From Microglena sp. YARC (lineage: Eukaryota; Chlorophyta; Chlorophyceae; Chlamydomonadales; Chlamydomonadaceae), in NCBI GenBank assembly GCA_022414725.1, contig CM039463.1, forward strand, positions 76,322,617-76,386,616: a DNA stretch of 64,000 nt, given 5' to 3'. Every line of letters starts with the position of its first letter. Positions within the stretch are counted from its first letter, which is position 1. This document shows positions 32,250 to 42,526 of this stretch, in pieces. The notes under the pieces were generated by a model, which was given only the letters and a program-made list of their open reading frames with translations, made no database searches and was not told the origin of the DNA. A program made the position numbers and the translations under genes.

Positions 32250-33750
32250 CCCCACCCCTCATACTGGGAACCTCAAGTATTCGACCTCTGCCAGGCCCAC
32301 TCAATGAATAGCCAACTTGGGGGTCCCCAGGCACCAACAGCCTCCCCCACCCAGCCATCCCCACCAGCCTAAACACATCCAGATCCAACTGCCCCACCCC
32401 CCACCCCACGTGTAGAGGAGGAGACCAACCCCCTCTCCCCCTCCCTCTTCTCCCCTCCCAACCCCACCTCCCATACTGGGAACCCCAAGCATATAATTTC
32501 TGCCAGTCCCACGCCATAAATACCGTACCTAGGAGGTCCGTACATAGAACCCCTAGCTATCCTCGCATACGCTGATCACCTCCACACCAGCCGCCGTAGA
32601 ATTAGGGACGAGCACTACACAACTGGACACGGCCAGGGCAACTTCTCAGTCCCCCTGCTTAGCTCCTTCCTGCATCTACACCACCCCATTGTGGGCATCC
32701 TCACCCCGTTGTATAACCCCCCTTACACCCCTGCTCAGCTTCCCCTTCCTAACCATGGACACCGAGAGACATACCCCAAGGGCATCATGCCGGGCAGCAC
32801 AAAGGGAACAGATATTAGAGCGCCTCCACCCCCACCAGGCATGCATACTCAACTTCAGCACGGTATTTGGCCATGCAGCCACAATCAAACACTTCCAGGG
32901 TGAGTGGTACTTGATAGACTCTCTCAAACACCAACCCATTCTCTCCTGAACACCCCTCGTAAATGGGCGAGCATCCAGGGCCACACCTATACACTACAAC
33001 CAGGACAACCCAATGAAGCATGGCTAGATCACAACCCCATCAACCCTATGGAGGAGGACCTCCCGGAGGACCCCATGGAGGAGGACCAAGCCACCACCCC
33101 CACCCCCGCCGTACAAACAACCCAGACCACCCACCGCACCAATCTCCCATATTGGGAACCCCAAATCGACTCCAACTGCCAAATACACTCCATCAACATT
33201 TACCTGGGTACAAAGCTCTTGATCTTGACGATATCCTAGACTTTTCTGTAAAATTAGACACTCATTGTGCGCAACTATACGTGCCAACAATGGACCCTAG
33301 AAGGGCACTATGACAGTCTCACTGGTAACTATTCTAGCAATCTTATTAATTTCTACCTTTCTTCCAACAAATCTCACCTTGGCCTCCTTACTAAGCACAC
33401 CAACCCAAGATACATTCCCCACCATATTAGCCCCCACACAGAAATCGCAGGGACTTCACTGACCTACTCTGAAGGTATCATGCTGGGCAGCTCACATATG
33501 CAGATCCTACAACGCATCCCTACCAACTGCTCTTGCTTCCTCCTACATTATCACTCTGGATATGGACATGCTAAGGCCATTAAGCAACTGGACGGTGAGT
33601 GGTGGGATATGAACTCTGAAGGCCCCTATCCCCTGAAGCCTCCTGACTGGCAACATCTTCAAGGGCACATTTACACCCTTACAGACACATCTGGACTACC
33701 CTACTTTTCCAGCCTGAAATTTACTATGAACCAAACAACCCAACTCAAAC
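32250..33750 (+). pseudogene. Josephin/papain-like cysteine protease modules of the Dualen-like element, repeated
   Basis: Three Cys-side motifs share the frame YWEPQ....C..H..N: YWEPQVFDLCQAHSMNSQLG (32265), YWEPQAYNFCQSHAIN (32475) and YWEPQIDSNCQIHSINIYLG (33150). Two His-side motifs follow copies 2 and 3: FGHAATIKHFQGEWYLIDS (32868) and YGHAKAIKQLDGEWWDMNS (33560). Cys-His-Asn/Asp spaced this way and the (E/G)WW.(M/I)(N/D)S strand resemble Josephin-type deubiquitinases. Copy 1 has lost its His side. Frames differ between parts. The fold assignment is inference. Confidence 0.5.
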
Positions 33751-34282
33751 TATCATTATAGACCTACCTACCACTCTTACTCACAATGCTACCGACTCCT
33801 CAGACCAGATAGTTCTTACAGACCAGATGGATCTTACAGACTCCTCACAACTTCAACAACTTCTCTCAGACCTTCCACACCCTACAGATCACATTCACCC
33901 TGCAGATCCTACAGAGCCCCCAGCTCCTACAGAAACTGTAGACCTTGTCTCTGATGATGAGGAGCCTTCCAAATCTAAGAAACCTAAAAGAACCTCTACC
34001 CGTTGCAACCCCACTTCCCTCCACTCAAACTCTACACATAAATCACCGACCACCAAAAAAAACACCCAGGGATACAACTCAACCTCCCAAGACTAACCTT
34101 CCTATCCCTACTAGACCTGCCATACCCGACAGCAACAAGATGCGCCAGAGCAGGATCTTTGGAGCAGAACCTCCTACCAAGAAACCTACTCCCCCCAGAC
34201 TCACCACAAAAACCCTTCCAACGAAAAGAATTAAAATAACCCACACTACCTCATATCCTGTTCAACAGCAGCAAACTGCACT

Positions 34283-35010
34283 CTATCTCACTAACATTAT
34301 CACTTCCAACTGCAGAGGCATCTTCTCATCCTGGGAAACACTCTACGACCATATTCGAACTAATGAGCCAGACATTGCTATTCTCACCGAAACAAAACTC
34401 ACCTCTAACAACACAGGTATAATTAATATGATCAAACAAGACCTATCTGACTACCACTTTCATCACAGCAGCAAAACCATTAAGCAAGCTACCAATGCAG
34501 ACAACATTGTAACCCGCTCAGCTGGAGTTATCACACTTATAAAAAGACTCTTACTACACATCCAATTAAACATGAAGTCCCCACTGACATAGCTGGTCAT
34601 CTCACTCATCAAACTATTAACAACACTACCCACATTTTAGGCGTCTACATGCCCTGCAATGACCCTGCCAAAAGAGCCCGAATTTATGAACACATTCACT
34701 ACATTATATCCCAAAACCCCTCTCATCACTATATTGCAGGGGTGACTGGAATGCAGCCTACTACCTTACTGATAGAAGCAACACAATCAAGCACCTGGAG
34801 GACCAGCCCACTATCAACACCTTAATAAATATCCAATTCACATTCAACCGTCACCACGTCCCCACACTTACTCAGACAACACTTCCTACAGTAGCAGGAT
34901 AGATGACATCATTCTCATCAACCCCCCAACTGCAACCACGGTGACAGAAACTGCACACCAAATGGGAGACACACTGGACCACTTGACCCTGGAACAACAC
35001 ATTACCTCCT
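34283..35010 (+). pseudogene. APE-type endonuclease domain
   Basis: Recognisable motifs in order: SNCRGIFSSW, PDIAILTETKL (metal-binding Glu), GVYMPCNDPAKRARIYEHI, a GDWNAAYYLTD block that needs a one-base correction near 34740, SSRIDDIILIN near 34880, and LDHLTL in the place of the terminal SDH. These are the catalytic signatures of AP-endonuclease-like LINE nucleases, which nick target DNA. The break falls at the catalytic DWN. Confidence 0.75.
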
Positions 35011-35989
35011 CTCTCTTTCCCCCTCCTAACCTTGACATACCACCTCACAATCCAACACCTCAACTGCAGCTTCCTCTCAAGCAACAAGACATGGCCAAAG
35101 CTAAAGAAGCCATCTCTAATCAATTTCTCCATCAATTCCAGCACAGCCACATTAACATAGATAAAGCCTGGACTATAGCACAAACTTTACTGGGAGAAGA
35201 TAAAACATCTGCACACATTCAATCTATTAGACAAGAACTCAAAGCCACCATACCAGAAGACCTTAACAGCATGACAAATCATCTCATGGTCACTCTTCAC
35301 CAAGCTCTCTCCATCATGACTGACACCTGCCCTACCAAGCCTAGTACACCAGGCACCTTCCTGCCAAGACAAACTGACAAAACCTACAGAAGACTTAACT
35401 ACCATATTAAACACATTAAAGCACTCCGAACAGCTTCCAACCACCTTGACCAACAACAATACATGGAACTTAGAAGCACACCTCACACGGCAGGCACATA
35501 CTCACCTACCACTAAAATTAAAATACAACAGCACTTTCAAAATTTACTCCTCTCTGACTATTGTCTCTCCTTAACTGCTGATATTAAACAAAGTATTACA
35601 GAATTACGTCACATGTAGGTTGCACTCAAAGAGGAGAGAGCAACCGCCTCCATTAAGAAATTCCGACGCCGCCTCAGTACACAAGCACGACAAACTCACA
35701 GGTATATTTTCTCTCCTGAAAATCACACACACACACCCACTGCTCTACTGGACGCATCCACACACACACTCAGCACTAGCACCCAGGGTCTCCTGGAAGT
35801 TATGACTAAACATATGGGAAAACTCATGTCACCTCCCACCCCACCCATCTCAGGTGACTATACACGACACGCCACCCCCCCTCCATGGGAAATACACAGA
35901 CAAATACCACTTGGAAACTCCAGCCAACTCCATACAAAACACTGCCTCTCCCTACACCTTTCTCTCCTCCTCAACCACCTATGCTGACT

Positions 35990-37106
35990 GTATTAGGAAA
36001 CTCTCTACCAACAAAGCCACTGGCCCAGACGGCATACCTAATGAATTACTTATGTGCCTCCCACAGGAAATGCACCTCATCATACACAAACTCATGCAGC
36101 TAGTATGGATCCTGGGAGAAACACCAGACTGCTGGAAAACCTCACACACAGTCATGCTCTACAAAAAATCAGATCCTTGCTTACCTCAAAACTACAGGCC
36201 AATAGGCCTTAACAATGCTGTAGCCAAACTCTGGACCTCCCTTGTTACTAACACTATTACTACCTACTCTGAAACCAACCACATTCTTAGCGCCTGCCAA
36301 GAAGGTTTCAGAAAAGACAAAAGTACCTATAGACAACTCTTGAACCTACTCCACAACATTGAGGACGCTGCCCTCTTCCACCAGGACCTCTATGCTGCCT
36401 ACTTCGACTTTAGCTCTGCTTTTAACATGATTGATCACCAAAAACTTATCTGCATCATGCACAGCTTGGGTTACACCCACGACACTATAGACACTATTAA
36501 AGGAATCTACACAAACTCTACTAAACATATTCTCCTTAACAATACACCTGGCTCCCCCATCCCCATCACTAGGGGCACCATCCAGGGGGATACTCTCTCC
36601 CCCTACTCTTCATTATCTTTCTAGAACCCCTACACAGATGGCTCCGTTCTGGGGGACGAGGATACAGAGCAGCATCCCTACCCTCCAAAACAGCAGATGA
36701 ACACCACACCAGCAGCTTGGGGTATGCTGACGACACTGCTGTCCTAACCGGCAGCTCAGAGGACCTTCGCATCCAATGTGGTAAAGTTCAAACTTTTAGC
36801 ATCTGGTCGGGCATTCCTCTTAACGCCACCAAATGTGTGGTCAGTGGCATACTCCACAAATCACACCCCTCTCAACCTACTCACAACAACACTCTCAAAC
36901 AAAGGCTAGGTAAAATTCCACTAGGAAACTCCTATGCTACCTACCAGCCGCCTGACCAAGCCTACAAATACTTGGGGGTTCACATCTCACTTACCTTAAA
37001 TTGGAAAACTCAACTCCACTCTACTATTGAAACCATTCACAATAAAGGGCTGAGTATCCTCACCAAAGCTAAAACAGGGCAACCCCCACCCAATGCTTAC
37101 GAATAA
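35990..37106 (+). pseudogene. Reverse transcriptase domain
   Basis: RT blocks are clear: NKATGPDGIPNELL, NYRPIGLNNAVAKL, GFRKDKSTYRQ, YAAYFDFSSAFNMIDHQKL (first catalytic Asp), TRGTIQGDTLSP, a frame change near 36610, then LGYADDTAVLTGS (YADD box), and KYLGVHISLTLNW. It makes cDNA by target-primed reverse transcription in intact relatives. Confidence 0.88.
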
Positions 37107-37109
37107 TTT

Positions 37110-38879
37110 CACAATGTGTCAGAGCAGCTATTAAATACCCCATGATAGTAGCTCCCTTCTCACTAACCGACATTCACGTCATTGACAGAGCAGTATTAAA
37201 ATCAGTTTAAACTCTGTTGCTCCCTTCCCAGATCTTTTCCGACAAGAGCACTCCACCTCCCTAAAACAGAGGCAGGACTAGGGGTGCCCTCCCTACTCAC
37301 TGAATACACCCAGATTACTGCAACAGCCCTCACCCAGTCCATGAACGACCAAGGTCACCTGGGAATCCTCACTAGAGCTCTCCTTAATAAATCAACTTCC
37401 ACCATGACCACTCTAGATCCTCTCTCTCTATCCCGCAAGCAACTTAAGTATATGTCCCTAGCCCGCCAGCTGGAAATTATTAAAAAATCTGACATAACAA
37501 TTTCTTGGAATGACACAGAACTTCTTGACAAACTTAACATACACTCTCTTCCTCTCCCTCCACAGGCAATCCCTGTATCACTCATGACTCCATTCCATGA
37601 CCTGGCCATCTATTCATACCATGACCTGGTCACCCCATGGGAACTCACCTTGTCAGCACTACAGATCTCTCTCTTATCACCTTACACAAAGTTACTAAAC
37701 ACCACAAACGGTCCCTGAACCGCCTCACCGCTCACCTCTCCTCCCTCCAAACTGTCGCCTCCCCAATACACTCTGACCCACTTCCCCTCTCACACCGACA
37801 ACTTGCGCCCGGTTACGCAATTGCGCAGAACACAACCGATAACGTTAAATCTCCTGCTTCTATTGAACCCTCCACCCCACCCACCCAGCGTTACGAACCT
37901 CACGCCACTGTTACTGACGCAGACTACGAGGCGGATTCCATTTGGGGCCCGGGAAGGAAACCAATGGTGGGCGTGGCCCACGCAGACCGAAGGCAGTCAC
38001 GCGCACCAAGCATGGGGCTGCCCCAGCAGTGATGCCACCTGGGCAGCACGCCACTACTTGTGCAAATCCTGGATCCGTCACTCCTCCACCTCTAAATTTT
38101 ACCGTGCATATAGAATAACTCCCACCTCAAACCCTGACAGGATCCGCGAGGCCATGACATCCACCGACAGCAGCGCACCTGCACCACCGGCGCGCCTGCT
38201 CCACCTTACCTACGGATCCCAATACAAAGCCCTGCACATCACGAGCTGGCGGGGCAAGCGCTCCTACAACGACGACAAACTAGTCACTTCCACTGTTGTC
38301 CACGTTCAATGGGCCCCAACCATCATGCACAACGAACATATCAACTCCTACACACACATGGGATACAGCATCCACCACAGCACATCTCTTACCTCCACTA
38401 CCTCCACCATACATTGGAAACCCCAATCTCACAATGCGTCTCACCTTGTTGAACTTTTGGGACAACCAGCATACGACCAATTAACCCACACTTTTAAAAC
38501 TACTCCCCCCATTAACCACACACCTCAACCCTAGGAAGGACACCCACCTTACTAACCTTCAACAACAAGGCCAATGGGCCACCTCCCCAGGATTTAATGC
38601 TGACAAACACAACCTTGTTCACAAACTTCTGAAAATTGACACACACACGACAGGCACCCAGACTGGGACATTCAACCACCCTCAGCCTACATTATACAAA
38701 CAGGCATCCTCACCACTCTGGATGACCAATCCACACACACACACACCAACGTTTCATATCTTTATAACCCCACTGGTCACTGTCTTGGGCACATTCCCAA
38801 CGACAGACTAACCTCTCTCAAACAAAACTATGACCACTTCAAAAATCACCACCCTACCAAATGGAACCAACTGACCCAA
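37110..38879 (+). pseudogene. Linker region between RT and PCIF1-like region, interrupted
   Basis: Frames at 37284-37718 and 37803-38534 remain partly open and read in the element's direction (thumb/connector, then a Ser/Thr/Pro-rich part) but carry no motif I can name. HRQLAPGYAIAQNTTDN near 37790-37840 marks a frame change. The stretch is assigned to the element by position only. Confidence 0.5.
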
Positions 38880-39560
38880 GGAGGAACATACCACACTGAC
38901 TTAGCTGCCCTCTTCACCAGATACAGAGCTGCTCCTGCTGCTACCAACACTCTTTCTCCTTTTCTCTACCAAGCAGCAGCTGCTCTGGGCATTACTCACC
39001 ATCGTACTTCTAACCCCCTTAGCTACGACCAAAGCCTCACCAGCTTCTCTTCTACCAGCCCTGCTGATCAGCTCTTTGGCTCCAACCAAGACCCCTTTCT
39101 TACCATCTGGACTGGGGGCTCACTGGTGGACATTCCTAACTCCACGACACAAGCACACCAAGCTCTAAGGTGGGCCCTAGCCAGTGCTGACCATGCTGAA
39201 AATACTCTCAGCCCTACCTGCACCCTGATGCTCCTCCCTGACGACCTTGCTGCCCCTTACAAAACCCTCCTCCACCACTCCTGGATTCACTATATTGACT
39301 CCAGACCGCAGTCTGAATTTTATACTACCTCTGAAATTTGGCTTGGCAGCAAATCTCACACTCCACCCTCCACCCACAAACTACACCTCATCCTTATATG
39401 CAACCCCCACAGCCAAGATACCTATTTTCCTAAACTCCCAGATTTTATTGACCAATGGACATACTACATGCAAAGCCTCTCCTCATCCTGGGAGCCCTCT
39501 ACTATCACTCCACCTCCCACTCTTACCTTCTCTGACATTGTCATTACTTACCCCGGAAAC
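38880..39560 (+). pseudogene. PCIF1-like (cap adenosine methyltransferase-related) region in retroelement
   Basis: Reads NPLSYDQSLTSFSS, DQLFGSNQDPFLTIWTG, HQALRWALASADHAEN, PTCTLMLLPDDL and KLHLILICNPHS. The second element (53800-54260, minus) has the same order: YFGA-like LDSLYGALYD, LRSIRWAISSAL, PTCTFLLLPSW, RILSTFPRNSFHF, RIHLVCIGNHSG. Order and spacing resemble the PCIF1 methyltransferase core, where an NPPF motif precedes a long helix and an FIVFIP-like strand. The NPPF position reads DIPN here and AHPPH in the other copy, so activity is doubtful. Homology is my inference. Confidence 0.4.
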
Positions 39561-39673
39561 TCAAATCTCTTGCCAAAAATCCTTGGCAAACTCCACTCCA
39601 CCAACACCCTCCTCCCTCTCTTCTTACCACTACTCACCCTTGTCTTCACCTAGCTACCCCCTCCTCAGGCCTC

Positions 39674-40160
39674 CAGGTCTACACAGATGGTAGCCTAATA
39701 AAAGGTAAACCAGGGCACCCTAGTAAAATAGGTGCTGCAGTATATGTCCCGGCTGCAGGACAAAGCTACACCATCAACCCTGGGGGAATAGGGGCCACCA
39801 AAACTAACAACAGGGCAGAACTGGTAGCCATCCACCAAGCCCTTCTCAACATTGACTACGACAAATCCCTTACACCCTCGCGGTGTCAAGTAGACTTTAA
39901 CATGTAATGTAATGTAATGTAATGTAACTCCATACAGACAGCCTCTGCTCTCTTCAACTTATTAAAAAAATGATTCATGACCCTACCACAACAACCCGTT
40001 CCATTCATACTGAACTTCTGCAATCAATTCAAAAACACCTCATTCAACGCATCCTGCATGGCTCACACACCACTCTTTGTGAAGTCCGTTCCCACACAGG
40101 TATCCTTGGAAATGACAGGGCAGACATTCTGGCACGCAAGGCAGCTGAGCACCCTGCCTC
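39674..40160 (+). pseudogene. RNase H domain, interrupted by a LINE tail
   Basis: VYTDGSLIKG (first Asp), KTNNRAELVAIHQALLNI (Glu), HTDSLCSLQLIKK (second Asp, just after the insertion), and VRSHTGILGNDRADILARKAAE (final Asp). All four catalytic acids are visible. The 58-bp insertion at 39871-39928 separates the Glu and second Asp strands. Confidence 0.85.
39871..39928 (+). mobile_element. 58-bp 5'-truncated LINE tail insertion
   Basis: TACACCCTCGCGGTGTCAAG, then TAGACTTTAACATG and four TGTAA units. It matches 15493-15555, the 3' end of the LINE, with one substitution in the unique part. Removing it joins DYDKSL to HTDSLCSL of RNase H. Confidence 0.9.
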
Positions 40161-40439
40161 CACCAATTTTACTGACAACACTGGGGAAATCCCCCGCCAC
40201 AATGTCTACTGGCCCACAATTCAACCTCCTCGCACACCCATGGGAGATATTCCCCCACGCATCCTAGCACCTAACCTTACACAAGGTATCACCTCTAACC
40301 TGCCCACTAGCTGCCACCTTGGCCAACACCCTCTTAAAGGGATTTATGCAACCACCTGGGCTGATAACACTCCCCACCAACTTCCTCATGCAAGTAACAA
40401 ATTTTGGACCTCAACCCTTATCCAACATAAAACTAAATT

Positions 40440-41184
40440 CCACATCCTTAAAGCCCGCTGGGGTAGACTGTGGAACCGTAAACTTGCATTCCGCTGGAAA
40501 CTCCCTTATATTACAAGCACTCACCCACCCACGAACTCCCTATGCCCCATTTGCCACACCTGTGAGGACGGAGCGGGCCACATCCTGGCGGGCTGCACAC
40601 ACCGGACTTTCAAGGGGCTCTATATCAAGAGACATGACGCCGCAGTGCGACTCATCCACAAGGCCATTTGCACCGGAGCCCTGGGATCCCGCAGAATGAT
40701 CATGGACGCTGGCAAGGAAGAGGACCTCCCCAGGGGGGTCCTGGGCAAACGTCTCCCTGACTGGTTACGCCCCTCCACTATTACTGTAGCGGACTGGAAG
40801 AGAATGAGACCTGATCTTGCCGTCCTACCTGACATAGACTCTCCTACCTGTATGTCTGATAAAGAACTCTGGGTTCTTGAGCTTGGATACTGCTCTGATA
40901 CCAACCATGCTACTAAGTTTATCACTAAACACGCCCAGCATGTTGAATTAGTATATGGCCTTAGATCGGCTGGATACCTCGTTCACTATGAAGTTATCAC
41001 CGTTGGAACAACTGGTACTATTCCAACCTCTTTTTTGACTTCTATGACCACTCTTGGACTTCAGAGATCATGTGCCCTCAAACTGGCGGACACAGTCCAC
41101 TCCCACACCATCACTAGCTTTCAGAGTATTTTACAGTGCAGACGTTTTATGGAAGCACACCCCGGGTCGATACCCGGGGACTAG
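40440..41184 (+). pseudogene. Zinc knuckle and restriction-like endonuclease (RLE) region
   Basis: The long last frame (39970-41184) ends with CPICHTCEDGAGHILAGC (C-x2-C-x8-H-x4-C), then RPDLAVLPD, WVLELGYCSDTN and a TKFITKHAQHVELVYGLR helix. A knuckle followed by R/K-PD and a later D/E plus K is the layout of the RLE of R2-like elements. The minus-strand element at 51885 has the same parts, supporting a real domain. Confidence 0.65.
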
Positions 41185-41350
41185 CACACAGACCGTCCCC
41201 CTCTCAGGTTTTGTCTTGCCAGCTGCATTGTGTCGGTGCTTCCCAACCGGGGTGAAAAACCCCCGTATTAAGCTGCACTGGCATGATGTGGCTACGGTGC
41301 CTGCCGGTCAGGCATCGGTGGTAATTCTTTTTACTGAGATGGCCCTACGG

Positions 41351-41518
41351 TGACTATAGCTAGCTCCGGCTTACGCTATGGTGTCCTTAACTTCACGTCC
41401 TGTGAGTAACGGTTCTACACGGATGTAACAATTTCAATAGGACTATAGGAGCACCGTTCCTTATGACTTTTAGGGGGCTTGCCCCTACCCCCCTTACGAG
41501 GGGAATTGGCGGTGGCAG

Positions 41519-41549
<31 letters not shown>

Positions 41550-42526
41550 CCCCCCTCCACTTAGGAGACCTTCCGCCTCCCCTGCTGCCTAAGTTCCTTG
41601 AGCCCCACTTGCATGTGCGCGTTCGTTTAGTTGCTTATTTTGTTGGGACTGACGCCAGTGCCAGAAGCACGACAAAACAACAGGCAAGGTCCACCTTCTT
41701 GAATCCGCGCATTGAAGTTTGCTTTCCAGTTAGAAGCCGGTGGGGCTTTTTTGAGAATGGCCAAGACGGCTGCAGGCGACTTCCGATTGCTCTTATAACT
41801 TTGTAAGCCGGCTTCATTCAGAAGGCTATTTGCCGATTCCATTTGGAACAGTGCAAGGAAAGCGAATGGCAAGTTCGAGGACCAGTCGACGGCTCAAACT
41901 GCCCATATAGATATATCGGGACCAGGGGGGGGCTTCGGACAAGGGATATCGATAGATCTATCGGCTTCGTGAATATATATATAAAGACCGATATATCTAC
42001 ATAGATATATCGGTCTTTATATTTGCCTCTCCCTAATTATATTCATACCGTGCGGTGCCGTGTACAACATATTACATTTTCAACCAGTCACTATACGGCA
42101 ATTAAGATGGTGTGTACGGTGTACCCACATTGACAATATCGTACAATATGAGAGGATATCGTTTTATACTCAGGGAGCAACGTGGGGAGGATCCGTTGAC
42201 TAGAACGAAGGGTCCGTTGCATCGCAGGACGCAGGCTACCGGTATACAATTGGTTGTTTCTCAGGTAGCAGAGCTCCTCAAATATCCCTGGAGACCTCCT
42301 GAAATACCCTGGAGGGGTGACACCAGTCCAAGGAGGAAAGAAAGGACCTCAGTTGTTTTGAACTGGTAGCAAAGTGATGCCCGAAAAAGTGGCAAGGGCA
42401 GAAGCAGGGCTTAATACGTATTGTCCAGGATTTCTGTTGCCTTGAATGGCTACTGGGCTGCTGTACAGGCTGCGAGAGCGGTTTCGGCTTCCAAGCTAAT
42501 GTGTGAAATCCACGAGAGCGCACACT
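41351..42526. other. Intergenic region
   Basis: Holds a 26-base C run (41521-41546), a short palindrome of GATATATCGGTCTTTATATA type at 41975-42020, and GCGTCC-type repeat words at 42178-42300 shared with 11003-11115. No supported gene. Confidence 0.6.

Larger units (their letters stand above)
31690..41350 (+). mobile_element. Dualen-like non-LTR retrotransposon, decayed
   Basis: One strand and one order carry a cysteine-protease-like region (32250-33750), APE endonuclease (34283-35010), reverse transcriptase (35990-37100), a PCIF1-like region (38880-39560), RNase H (39674-40160), a zinc knuckle and an RLE-like domain (40440-41110). Two endonucleases together with RT, RNase H and a cysteine protease is the defining set of Dualen elements, known from Chlamydomonas. 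The copy is dead: in-frame TAG near 35616, frame changes near 34740, 36610 and 37106, and a 58-bp LINE tail at 39871-39928. The 5' limit is uncertain; the 3' limit is set by the end of the last frame plus ~170 bases of UTR. Confidence 0.75.
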
